Positions 53,301 through 60,724 of a DNA stretch of 64,000 nt are shown piece after piece. The DNA is from Escarpia spicata (lineage: Eukaryota > Annelida > Polychaeta > Sabellida > Siboglinidae). The stretch spans positions 12,377,618 to 12,441,617 of the forward strand of contig OZ023214.1 of the NCBI GenBank assembly GCA_963995525.1. The letters are read 5' to 3'. The first letter of the stretch is position 1. Each line of letters begins with the position of its first letter. The notes under the pieces are model-generated. The model was not told the origin of the DNA. It was given only the letters and a program-made list of their open reading frames with translations, and ran no database searches. Made by a program: the position numbers and the translations under genes.

Positions 53301-56300
53301 CCGTTGTCTTCTGTCAATCAGCCATTCTTCTACCCAGTTAATTATGCCATCCCCTATGCCTTGGGCCTTTAGTTGAAGCAGTAATCTTTGATGTGATACT
53401 TTGTTGAAAGCTTTCTGAAAATCTATGTAGATGATATCTACTGGTGATCCCTCGTCTACCCACTTAGTGATATCTTCCAAAAAACATAACATATTTGTTA
53501 AGCATTACCTTGCTTTTTGAAACACATGTTGAGATGGGTTTAAGGCCAGACTCGGCAGGTAGATAGGATTATTTTTTTATTTGTGCAAACAGTTCAATGT
53601 TTTCTGCCTAATGCATGAAATGGGTCATACTGACTAAAATATATATTAAACTTTTTTCAGCCAGACCCCCCGTTTCCAGGGTAACAAACAAAATGGCCAC
53701 CATTTTGAGCAAATATTGGCAAATTTGGAAAAGCTGCCACTTTTTATTGAATCCATATATAGGTATAATTCTTGCAAATCCATGTTCTCTATAGAGTCTA
53801 TTGTGCAAAGATCAGAGCATTTTTTGAAATGTTGTTTTAATTTTTTAAATAATTTTTTGGTAAAATACGAAAACAAATCTTATTTTTTTTGCAACAAATA
53901 TGACTATATCTTTCAAACTATTCATGATTTTAAAAAAGTGCAACACTGAAAACGTTATTTACATAGCATAATTATTCCAAGAGATATCCCGTTTCCAAAT
54001 GCAGAAATTTGAAGAAAAATGTTTTTGAGAAAATGGCTGTCAAAGATTGCATAATGGATTTCATTACATGATATCAACATGCTTGATCCATAATTAAAAC
54101 TCACTTAGAGGTATGTAATTGTCATAGAAGTGAACTTTATTGATAGTATGCATACAAAGGTATAATAATCTGGCAGAAAACCATTTTCAGTATTTTTTGT
54201 CAAAAAACACCATTCCACCTGGGGTGTCTGGCCTTAATAAGTTGTTTAACAAGAAAATCCACCATGTGATCTTTAATTAGTCTTTCTAATAATTTGCAAA
54301 TCACTGACGTCAAACTCACTGGTCTGTAGTTCTCCGACTTGTTTCTGGAAGCAAGAGGCACTAACACAAGTGTCTACCGACAGTGGGGTTATGGGTTGTT
54401 ACCTGAACAGGAACGCCAAGCTTCGACACAATCCTGGACACTTTCTCCTTGTACTCATCAATCTTCACCTTTCCCCCACGAATTCCCTTCTGCAACCACA
54501 AAAGGATGTTCATTAAGTGAAGCTCTGTTCACCAGTCAGACCGCGTGAAAAACATCCTCAGTTTCTACGAGGTAGTTGCCTAAGTTCGTATAAGGCCTAA
54601 ATTCATTACGCATGGCTGGGCGGTGGCGTGGTCATCGTCATGTATCGCCAGGAGGAATAGTGTTTCAGTGGCACCACCTATCGACTGGAACATACAATGA
54701 CATTCATCCTATTGTGGATATGAGAACTAGACAGTGTAGTGGATAACGTCTTGGCATGTCATAACAAATGAATTCGGGTCAGTGAGATAACCAGAAACAC
54801 ATATATTATTTTGAAAGGCCTTAAGTGACATAATTAACAAAAAGCAGCACAGCTTGGGCGTCTGTAGAGATACCGTGTGTTGTTATTGTGACAGACAAAT
54901 GCACTGCAGTAACAATACCTGATTTGTCAAAAAAACAATCTTGTAACCATCCAAGAACAGCTTTTTAAGTTTCCCTGGTATTTCTGGATACAGGATCCTG
55001 TAAATATAAATTATACATTAAGGTTACAAATTCCACAATCAAAGTTCACAAGTATCTAGTTGCAAGTATCAAATAAATATAATTTACTTTACTTTAGTAT
55101 GGACTTAATGTAATACTGTTCATGTTGTCTACATAAACTTTCTTAAAACCGTTTAAAATGGCCGTCTAACTCAGACCGCAACTTTAATTGTGGCACCAGT
55201 TTTAAGACAAGCAATAAGTCTACAATAAATGTCATAGAAACACGTGCATAAACGTGTATCACATTCATGGGAATACGCCAATTTTGATAATCACGTGAAT
55301 TGTTGTTATCTAAGTAAGTCGTTGGTTTGCCTGAAGATTTCATCAAAACTACAGAAAATAATCACAAATGAGCTGGTATGTCAATAGTGGATATGAAGCA
55401 GGTTTGCTTTCACCAATTGAATTTGAAATGAGACAAGCGAAAATCGAATTGAGAAGGTACCTAAATTGTATCTATGGATATTGCATGTTCTTTCCAGTTA
55501 CTAGAAGCACTTTACATACTACTAAAGTGAGACATTGTGTAGAACCTTGGAAATAGTGTAAATTATCGGATTAATAGTGACTAACCACAGCAAAGGGAAT
55601 CTACTTCACTAGTTCCGTGACTTACGTAAATTAGATTACGGTTACCAACGTTTATTTGCAATATCTTGCAGTGCACAATTCATCATGAAAGCACCAATGT
55701 TATGCCAAGTTCTTTAGTATTTTGGTATGTACCTCCAATCGCCGGAATGAGTTGGAAACACCTTGCCAGACTGAGTGCATATGATTGTGTTGTCAATGTC
55801 AAAGGCAGCTACCTACAACAGCCAGTCATAACGCACTCGACATCTCCTTATATCCATCAATCTGGTTGTGTTTATGGCAGAATGTTCAAATGTTATCTTA
55901 CATAGTTAAAGAGATCACATATAACATAATAATAATTGCATGCATGTACACTCACATACATGCATGTACTCACATACATGCATGTACTCACATACATGCA
56001 TGTACTCACATACATGCATGTACACACACACATGCATGTACACACACACATGCATGCACACACAGTGCAGTGTGAAAAAGTTATTGTTTTTATTTAAAAA
56101 CAGAAATGCGCACAAAAGAATGGAAGGGCACCGAGAAGGTGGAGACAAGATCAAAATGACACTGCATAAGCTGGCGCTGTTGACAGCACCCACAGCAGAG
56201 TTCTACAGCAACCAGAGCATGGTGAGTGGATACGACATCCTCGAAGACAGCTGTGGTCAATATGGTATTTATGTCAAGTCAAATGTGGTACTATTTTATA

Positions 56301-57998
56301 TTCTACCACACCATCAAAGCAACACAATATAACTGTTTTGGACTGCTTAAAGTTAAACCATACTAATCTGTTGATGACACCCAATAGGCCTACCTTTGAT
56401 CTGCTTACAATACCGCTGCTAGTGTACAACAGAAGAGACTTGTGTTCTGTCCATCGTGCCTCGGTTGTTGGTTGCCGCACTACCACACCTGTCCTCTCAG
56501 TTGTCCGCATGCTGTCATCACCTACTGCCTCCGCAGTCTTATTTACATGTTTTCTCTTCGTGTCTGGTCCGTCCTTCATGTCCCCAACCACTGGCATTCT
56601 CTTCATGTTCTCCTTCAGCAATTCTAGGCGCTTCTTCACAGCTTCCATGTGTTCAGAATCAGACTCATCATTACTGTTGATGTCTTCTTTCTTGCCGACA
56701 TCTTCAACTCTTTGCTGTTTTACTCTTTTGCCAATTTCATCGTCTCCAGCTTTTCGTTTTAGTGCATTCTCATTGCCAGAACCAGCACTTTGGGGATGCT
56801 GTGCTTTGAATTTGAAATAGTGTTCATATTTATCAACTAACACACACAGTGTTTCGTTCTCTGTTGCTATGACGGAGTCTCCACGGGCAAGAAACTTTCT
56901 ACCGACTTTACACGGATTGCACCCAAGTTGTCTAACGTGTACCTCTCTCTTGTGACAATCAGCCGTCAACTCCACTGGCAAAATAACAACAATGCATCAT
57001 TCCCAAGTTTATATAAATGTAAACATATATATGAATAAAAAACAAAAACATAATCAGGTTAAGTATCTAGCATTTTCCAGATTTCATCAGGGTCATGAAA
57101 TCATATGCATATGCTTACACAAACATCAAGTCATACATAATAGAGTAGAAACAAAACTGTCACCAATCTTTTTATTTTTAGCAACAACAAACATGTTTTT
57201 TCTAGCACATTTTGTATAAAGTTCTGTGCTATAATTTCTAGATCTAAACTGCTACAACAACCAAACAGGTAATTGATATATTCAATAGTACATGTGAGTG
57301 CTACAGGACCATTCTCCAAAAAAGGATCTTTTGTGCAAATAAAAAAACAGCCAAACTGGTTATGCCCAATACCAAGCTAAAATGTGGATTAAGACAAAAT
57401 AACGAACAAGATCATTTCAAAATGTATGGATACATAAATAATAATCAATACTACAGTTCAGACTCCCGATGGAAATTCATTAACAAAATTTCTGGTGTAG
57501 TGTTTCGTAATGAGCAGCAGCGAGACACATCTCATTTTGGAATGACGGATCACTTATATTTAAATATGTATACAATAATACATGCATACATTAGTAGTAA
57601 TTTACACAAGTGTGATACATTTCTAAAGCATAATGGACACATAAATAACAGTGAGTGTCACTAATATTTATTTTTGCAAACACAATCACAACCCGTCAAC
57701 TCCAAGATTAACTGAGCTGATCCAAAAGACAGGTGGACGGATCAGTAGATAAAGCTACATCATGAGCTCATGCTCAATACAAAACACAGCAAATGACCAC
57801 TGATATATGAGCACCCAGGAGCACTACAAAAGTGGCGAATGTAACATAGTTTGACTAGGTACCCTGTTTTCGCGACAGGCTCTTGTTAATGATGCCTGTA
57901 AGTGGACTGCGACCGATGACAATTGGCTGCTGGTGCTGCAGTGGAATGGGGTCATGCGAGTTGTCTTTGCAGTGAAGGAAACAGCGAAACATAATCAT
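29275..57998 (-). CDS. PNKP: bifunctional polynucleotide phosphatase/kinase, 16 coding exons
   Basis: A nuclear DNA-end repair enzyme that adds 5'-phosphate and removes 3'-phosphate at strand breaks, for single-strand-break and end-joining repair. Exons, 5' to 3': 57863-57998, 56394-56974, 55733-55812, 54919-54997, 54403-54489, 51225-51296, 50592-50640, 43474-43541, 41561-41653, 40944-41015, 37099-37126, 36513-36574, 35217-35326, 32636-32723, 31353-31414, 29275-29398. All are GT-AG and in phase, giving 596 residues (vertebrate protein about 520; the excess is in the linker). FHA about 1-103 with G29-R30 and S42-R43 for phosphopeptide binding. Linker 104-215, charged, with KRK and KRVK clusters. 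HAD phosphatase with D244-I-D246-N-T248, T290-N-Q, and GDAAGR 361-366. Kinase with Walker A GFPAAGKS 445-452, D470-SLGSW and DNTNPD 495-500. No coding break was found, so it is probably functional. The introns carry many transposons. Confidence 0.96.
31353..31414 (-). CDS. PNKP: PNKP exon 15
   Basis: Residues 536-555 plus two bases. Acceptor gtttgtag, donor TACAA|gtaagg. [20 protein letters not shown] matches the family FREMTDSSH...Y segment exactly in length and phase. Confidence 0.93.
31540..31793 (-). mobile_element. tRNA-derived SINE, copy S1, with head
   Basis: On the minus strand it begins GGCAGTGGCGCAGTGTCA, like a tRNA A box, then CTCAAGAGGACCGG and TGTTTGAACCC, like a B box. The family core follows (GTGTGGCTAAATGCTTCCCA, CTGCCAGGGGTTAAAT). 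It is the only copy here with a convincing tRNA-like head. It lies in PNKP intron 14, in the sense orientation of the gene. Confidence 0.72.
31794..32405 (+). mobile_element. decayed TTAA-element relative (copy 3)
   Basis: The left part matches the left end of the 7.2-kb element (TTTCAGACTAATTT, GTAAACCTA, AACAGACAAACAAT-like). The right part matches its right end (TGGATATAAAAGAACCGGAT). Terminal TTAA is lost. It sits in PNKP intron 14 and starts where the SINE head ends. Confidence 0.6.
32636..32723 (-). CDS. PNKP: PNKP exon 14
   Basis: Residues 506-535. [20 protein letters not shown] then LQHAKHNEH, the CRCFxF...HN kinase segment. Donor AACAT|gtaagc. Confidence 0.94.
33103..34623 (+). mobile_element. 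decayed TTAA-element relative (copy 2), about 1.5 kb
   Basis: Preceded by TTAA (33,099-33,102). The left end aligns with the 7.2-kb element (CAATNATTTNGATT, GCTCCTCNNGTTTCAGACTAA) and the right end with ACATCTGGACATAAAAGAAC, GGATTGGTGATGGGCAAAC, GATCAAAGACCT. It contains R1 copy 2 (34,245-34,510). A 96-codon frame at 33,298-33,588 is unrecognised. In PNKP intron 13. Confidence 0.65.
34245..34510 (+). repeat. dispersed repeat family R1, copy 2
   Basis: Related to 19,905-20,240 over more than 200 bp. Because both copies lie inside relatives of the same TTAA element, R1 may simply be part of that element's sequence. Confidence 0.65.
35217..35326 (-). CDS. PNKP: PNKP exon 13
   Basis: Residues 470-505 plus two bases. 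Begins D470-SLGSWQKC (kinase general-base region) and includes [14 protein letters not shown]. Acceptor catttcctgcag. Confidence 0.96.
35779..35975 (+). repeat. 70-bp tandem repeat, about 2.8 copies
   Basis: TGTTGTCTTGAATGTAG followed by CTACATGAACATGCC recurs every 70 bp at 35,791, 35,861 and 35,931. In PNKP intron 12. Confidence 0.9.
36513..36574 (-). CDS. PNKP: PNKP exon 12
   Basis: Residues 449-469. Completes Walker A (A-GKS) and continues [17 protein letters not shown]. Acceptor tgttgacag, donor TCTAGG|gtaggt. Confidence 0.95.
36700..36842 (+). repeat. degenerate TCAAATTGNTTTC repeat
   Basis: Seven or so imperfect copies of a roughly 20-bp AT-rich motif around ATCAAATTGTTTTC, just upstream (in gene direction) of PNKP exon 12. 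Confidence 0.75.
37099..37126 (-). CDS. PNKP: PNKP exon 11 (28-nt microexon)
   Basis: Residues 440-448 plus one base. Encodes VIVFVGFPA, the strand and first half of the kinase P-loop. Acceptor ttatttcag, donor GGCCG|gtaagt. Phase fits both neighbours. Confidence 0.93.
37204..37880. mobile_element. foldback TTAA element (677 bp)
   Basis: Flanked by TTAA (37,200-37,203 and 37,881-37,884). The left end GGGTAGCTACTACCCG and right end (reverse complement GGGTAGCCACTACACG) begin arms of about 330 bp that cover nearly the whole element, meeting near 37,545. A related copy at 45,385-50,532 is interrupted by a LINE. No coding capacity; a non-autonomous piggyBac- or Kolobok-type MITE (inference). In PNKP intron 10. 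Confidence 0.92.
37885..39137. other. PNKP intron 10 sequence, no recognised feature
   Basis: About 1.25 kb between the foldback element and the 91-bp minisatellite. No exon, repeat or RNA gene seen. Confidence 0.4.
39138..40960 (-). repeat. 91-bp minisatellite derived from PNKP exon 10 splice junction, about 20 copies
   Basis: Unit of 91 bp repeated about 20 times with high identity and no spacers. Each unit contains the last about 18 nt of exon 10, the donor CCCGAG|GTAAGG and the following intron start, all in gene sense on the minus strand. The gene-proximal edge of the array lies inside exon 10 itself (real donor at 40,943-40,942). One copy (near 40,311) has the donor mutated. The array fills about 1.8 kb of intron 10. 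Confidence 0.95.
40944..41015 (-). CDS. PNKP: PNKP exon 10
   Basis: Residues 416-439: [18 protein letters not shown] then PLPQPE, the linker between phosphatase and kinase (vertebrate xSxSGPLCLPES counterpart). Acceptor tgtccgcag. Its 3' end is the founding edge of the adjacent minisatellite. Confidence 0.9.
41110..41375 (-). mobile_element. SINE-like copy S2
   Basis: Best-preserved core of the family in antisense: AAAGTTGAGTTCTTACGTAA, CAACTTCTTTGGGAAGAATT, CAGCCACACTGCAATTAGTG and CCGAGTGAACTGGAGCAATG. It ends near GGATTCAAACC, a B-box-like motif. In PNKP intron 9. Confidence 0.75.
41561..41653 (-). CDS. PNKP: PNKP exon 9
   Basis: Residues 385-415: [20 protein letters not shown] then QYNMPEFDP, closing the phosphatase domain. 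Acceptor gttttgtttcag, donor GACCCG|gtaaga. Confidence 0.96.
42324..43073 (+). repeat. 53-bp minisatellite, about 14 copies
   Basis: Nearly identical 53-bp units (GAACAGGACTGAGTGGACAA ... GGTGGGACGCCCCAA). The unit has no stop in any minus-strand frame and 53 is not a multiple of 3, so three overlapping frames of 235-260 codons run through it. I do not regard these as genes. In PNKP intron 8. Confidence 0.97.
43474..43541 (-). CDS. PNKP: PNKP exon 8
   Basis: Residues 362-384: D362[18 protein letters not shown] then SDRL. Completes the GDAAGR phosphatase motif. Acceptor ttttttttgcag. Confidence 0.96.
43740..45384. other. PNKP intron 8 sequence with possible decayed transposase
   Basis: On the minus strand 43,800-44,160 has interrupted frames reading [10 protein letters not shown] and [16 protein letters not shown], and upstream [15 protein letters not shown]. 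These resemble C-terminal tails of degenerate DNA-transposon proteins, but no domain is secure. The rest of the interval shows nothing. Confidence 0.25.
45385..45604. mobile_element. foldback TTAA element, second copy, part 1
   Basis: Matches the middle of the 677-bp element at 37,204-37,880 (AAAACCACCTTATTGCACAA, AGGAGTATTCTAGCT, TTTTCAAGGATGCAT). Its outer left end is missing or too diverged. Interrupted at CTATCA (45,599-45,604) by the LINE; it resumes at 50,366. Confidence 0.88.
45696..48490 (-). pseudogene. LINE ORF2 (endonuclease-reverse transcriptase), copy C
   Basis: Endonuclease frame intact from 48,400 to 47,555 ([22 protein letters not shown]), then at least five frame breaks (near 47,555, 47,325, 47,000, 46,710 and 45,980). 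Reverse transcriptase motifs: [41 protein letters not shown] and FADDTK, then the C-terminal region with [10 protein letters not shown]. The family target-primes reverse transcription at nicked DNA; this copy cannot make the whole protein. Confidence 0.9.
48550..49753 (-). pseudogene. LINE ORF1: zinc-finger/PHD-like plus SGNH hydrolase
   Basis: From Met at 49,753 ([20 protein letters not shown]), cysteine pairs CDHC and CIGC make a PHD-like zinc finger. A coiled-coil stretch ([19 protein letters not shown]) follows, then a low-complexity linker rich in Lys, Glu, Arg and Gly. The C-terminal 181 codons (49,095-48,550) are an SGNH esterase: block I GDSIMRK, block III HVGTNN, block [10 protein letters not shown]. 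This arrangement is that of CR1-clade ORF1. It is broken by an in-frame stop at about 49,289 and a frameshift at about 49,090. Confidence 0.85.
50366..50532. mobile_element. foldback TTAA element, second copy, part 2
   Basis: Continues the element split by LINE copy C (CACTAGAAATGTTGATTG ... GTAGTGGCTACCC) and ends at TTAA 50,533-50,536. It is only 56 bp from the donor side of PNKP exon 7. Confidence 0.9.
50592..50640 (-). CDS. PNKP: PNKP exon 7
   Basis: Residues 346-361 plus one base: [16 protein letters not shown]. Acceptor ttgttatag, donor TTGGGG|gtaggt. A partial copy of this exon and its acceptor lies at 51,937-51,996. Confidence 0.93.
51225..51296 (-). CDS. PNKP: PNKP exon 6
   Basis: Residues 322-345: [18 protein letters not shown] then IHLRDQ, including the YRKP phosphatase motif. 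Acceptor ttctgtgtcag, donor GACCAG|gtgagt. Confidence 0.95.
51937..51996 (-). pseudogene. partial duplicate of PNKP exon 7 and its acceptor
   Basis: About 60 bp nearly identical to 50,609-50,667: about 30 nt of upstream intron, the acceptor ttatag and the first 32 nt of exon 7. The rest of the exon and its donor are absent. It lies in intron 5, ahead of exon 6, so it is out of order. A cryptic acceptor is present. Confidence 0.85.
52299..54348 (-). mobile_element. CR1-type LINE, copy D, 5'-truncated and interrupted
   Basis: 3' part of ORF2 and tail of the same LINE family (52,299-53,543 and 54,238-54,348). It contains [20 protein letters not shown] and [10 protein letters not shown] with several frame breaks. 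Split by a 690-bp TTAA element. Its 5' end is about 55 bp from the donor of PNKP exon 5, in intron 5, gene-sense. Confidence 0.9.
53544..54233. mobile_element. 690-bp TTAA element nested in LINE copy D
   Basis: Flanked by TTAA (53,540-53,543 and 54,234-54,237). Terminal inverted repeats GGCCAGAC / GTCTGGCC. The LINE sequence GATGGGTTTA...AAGTT resumes across it. Inside are AT-rich sequence and an AAAATGGCCACCATTTTGA palindrome at about 53,691, with no long ORF. A MITE of a different family from those at 16.6 and 37.2 kb. Confidence 0.9.
54403..54489 (-). CDS. PNKP: PNKP exon 5
   Basis: Residues 293-321: [19 protein letters not shown] then [10 protein letters not shown], same 29-residue length as the vertebrate segment. 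Acceptor ggttgcag, donor GTTCAG|gtaaca. Confidence 0.95.
54919..54997 (-). CDS. PNKP: PNKP exon 4
   Basis: Residues 266-292: [18 protein letters not shown] then YKIVFLTNQ, containing the phosphatase TNQ motif. Acceptor atatttacag, donor AATCAG|gtattg. Confidence 0.96.
55733..55812 (-). CDS. PNKP: PNKP exon 3 (phosphatase active site)
   Basis: Residues 240-265 plus two bases: [20 protein letters not shown] then THSGDW. Holds nucleophile D244 and D246 of DxDxT. Two acceptors lie 4 nt apart; only the upstream one (gctgttgtag) gives phase 0 matching exon 2. Confidence 0.95.
55930..56066 (+). repeat. 18-bp (ACTCACATACATGCATGT)n repeat
   Basis: Six to seven copies, the later ones changed to ACACACACATGCATGT. 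In PNKP intron 2. Confidence 0.92.
56080..56232 (+). other. plus-strand coding-like stretch in PNKP intron 2
   Basis: An open frame with balanced composition ([20 protein letters not shown]) ends at a good donor ATG|gtgagt. No acceptor or homologue is recognised. Could be a chance frame or a fragment of an unknown gene. Confidence 0.2.
56394..56974 (-). CDS. PNKP: PNKP exon 2 (FHA C-half and linker)
   Basis: Residues 46-239. Begins [20 protein letters not shown] (FHA core), then a charged linker with basic clusters near residues 118-134, then [19 protein letters not shown] leading into the phosphatase. The 581-nt exon is the largest in the gene and accounts for the extra protein length. Confidence 0.94.
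57020..57862. other. PNKP intron 1, no recognised feature
   Basis: About 890 bp between exons 1 and 2. A 100-codon plus-strand frame (57,362-57,664) has no recognised domain or splice context. Confidence 0.35.
57863..57998 (-). CDS. PNKP: PNKP exon 1 (start; FHA N-half)
   Basis: Residues 1-45 plus one base. A good acceptor (tgttctgtttgttgcag) abuts the ATG at 57,998, so a 5' UTR exon probably lies further upstream. A second Met is two codons on. Includes [20 protein letters not shown], the FHA phosphopeptide-binding loops. Confidence 0.92.
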
Positions 57999-58449
57999 CT
58001 GCAACAAACAGAACATGTGCACGAGGAGCCGGCATGGGGAGAGTTCCATTCTCGAATTGGCCCTCAATTCCAAAATTGGGACTGTTTTTTTATTGACTTG
58101 TTAAGTAGTAGCATGACCAGTACACAAAAATGGGGCACACCTACCCAGAATGTATCTAGTTTTGTAACGTTACAGATTTTGAAAAAAAACCTGCACTTTT
58201 CTGAGCACTTTGATATTGGTGGTTATATATTTTGTACTAAGAAATATGTCGCATAGGCAGTCCTGAATAGAAATCAAAACAAGTTAATGAATAACATGAT
58301 TACCTGCCTAATATAAAAAAATGCAATGTTCACATTGACCAGGTTATATAAGTGATCATACTATCATGCAAATTAATTAATTTATATACATAGTTCTATA
58401 TCTGATGTGCCCAAAGGGCACATGCATGTCTTTTTCCAGATCGATCCCT
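57999..58449. other. upstream of PNKP coding start
   Basis: 5' UTR intron or promoter-proximal sequence. No UTR exon could be fixed. Confidence 0.3.
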
Positions 58450-58751
58450 GTGATGTCATTATCCAAATCATTGATATATGTTAAGAATAATATAGGTCCC
58501 AGTACTGATCCCTGTGGTACCCCACTCAAAACTGATTTCCAGTTTGAAGCCTCCCAATCAACTACTACCTGTTATCTTCCGTCAATCATCCATTTTTCTA
58601 TCCAGTTAATTATAACATTCCCGATGCCATGGGCTTTTAGCTTAAGCAGTAATCTTTGATGTGGCAATTTGTCGAAAGCTTTCTGAAAATCTAAGACGTA
58701 GATGATATTTACTGGTGATCCCTCGTCTACCCATTTAGTGATATCTTCCAA
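58450..58751 (-). mobile_element. CR1-type LINE, copy E, internal fragment
   Basis: About 300 bp matching ORF2 around [18 protein letters not shown] sequence (compare 46,515-46,815). It lacks the 3' end, so it is a rearranged remnant and not a simple 5'-truncated insertion. Confidence 0.85.
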
Positions 58752-60724
58752 TCAAAATTATGCACGTGACCTCCATCAAGCTTTTTGCAAACAATATGTT
58801 AACAGTTATATGAATTATTTTACTATTGTTGCATGACATCTCACAAATAAAATAGTTCTGCATACATCCGACACTTTAAAAAAACTTTGCCATGTTTGCG
58901 TCCATTTCTGATGGCTTTAGGGAGTTTTTGCTAGGCAACAGAACACGTGGTGGATAGTTCAATCCTGGCACGGAGGAATCCTGGCCCGCGACACCGGGTC
59001 GTTGCCGTGGGCGATAATCAGAAATTCAAGTAGAGCATCCACATCTTAATAGTAAATGCCTTTGAAGAGTTCACGTAAATTTATATACCACAGTTGGCGA
59101 TCACACCAAAATTAATAAAAAGTTCCATTGGTACCTGAATGACGGTTAAAACTTAAATGATTTGTTTAACTTTTATCGTTTTCAACGTTGGTTCAGTACT
59201 GCGTGACACGATGACGATGGCGATTGGGACCGATGGCGATTCCACATTAGCCTCGATTATCCAGGCGCCGTGAGGTGGCAGCATTGTCCCATCACTACGG
59301 CCTGGATTATTACGCTCCTGTCAATGTTACAGGTAAGCCATTAGCTTGCATGCGCATCGATTATTTATTCCCTATTTAGGCTATTATAAAACTGATATAG
59401 ATATGCACCCACTCCCGTCACAATTGACATAAATTGTCAAATATGACAGCTAGATGTAAAAGATTGAGGATAAACTAGTATAATGGCATGCCGGTCTTGT
59501 CGCCGATCGTGTCATTAACATAATTAACATGCCGCGTTTTCATAAAAATTGAAGAAGCATTTGTGAAAGATATCCATACTGTAACTCATTGTCACTTATT
59601 TGTGTTATGTTATGCAAATAAATTGTCAGAAAAGTTGGTTTTAGTTTCAAATTTAGTGAAATACTTAGTTTCCGTTCGAAAACAGCGCCGCGCGAAAACG
59701 CTACTAACAGCGTGAACCGTCGTCTCGAGTATGGCAAGCCGTGCTGGCAATAAATGAATTAATTAAGTGACTATTGCTTAATTAAGTCTAACATTAAAAT
59801 ATATATATTTTATAAAGTACAGCTGTTGAATGACAACAATTAAAGATATTTTATTGGTTTAAAAGACAACATTTTAATAACAATGTCATTACACAGGGAT
59901 GACGACATATGCAGTGCTAGCAATTTTGAAATTGAAGTAGGAGCCAGTGATATGATTTTCAGGTTTCATACACGTGAGCAACACAAGCTGCTTCTTCAGT
60001 AGAACTCAGCCAGGGCCCGTATTCTCGAAGAAACATATTTCCTACGTAAGAAGTTGCGCAAATATGGCGGATTATTTCATAGCTGCGAAATTTCGTAAGT
60101 TGGTAATCTCGAAAAGTTACGAATTTTCGCAACTTGCGTACGAAAATCTCGCAAGGGTTTGCTTGCGTTGCAACGGATACGGTCACTGATATTTTGCTAT
60201 GTTTTACCGTTTTAACGCTGTTCACGTGTTCATGGAGGTGAATGAAAAATAATAACGTAGACAAACGTTCAATGGAACTTAGTGACTAATCAATATAGCT
60301 ACTATGCAGAACATAATGTAGCACTGCCACTGAGATATGTTGATGGCACTTGATGCATAGCTAATAATGGGCTTAATGCGAGCGAAGCATTTGAACGGTA
60401 ATGACAAAAACAAAACGCAAGTAACTTAGCAAGGGCTGAGCGGTGAGCCTGAAGGAGGGCAAGGGGAAGGATGCCAACTGCTAAGACTAAGTCAGTCAAT
60501 GTTTACATTACAGAATTAGGAATTTGACACTTCGTCTACATATCCTGACCACATTGTTCCACAGTACAGTTAGAATGCACCACCTGCGTATGTGTTTGAT
60601 GTTAATTACTATTCAAACGACGCGCCGAAGCCAAAGGTGAGACTTGGTTTGATCAGTCAGTGTTTCTATCGCTTGGCTAGCCATGCCCATGTGACGTCCA
60701 AGACCATGACTGAGTCATGACGCT
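58752..60724. other. intergenic; candidate PNKP promoter region
   Basis: No coding exon recognised. A CpG-richer patch at 59,680-59,745 is a candidate PNKP promoter or 5' UTR. A plus-strand consensus donor GTTACAG|gtaagc at about 59,333 could end a 5' exon of a divergent transcript. At 60,000-60,190 a stretch beginning GGGCCCGTATTCTCGAA repeats CGTAAG, CGCAA and TCTCGAA motifs and looks like part of a MITE. Confidence 0.35.

Noticed and set aside
56338..56820. 160-codon plus-strand frame
   Set aside because: Antisense of PNKP exon 2, which has family support and correct splice sites.
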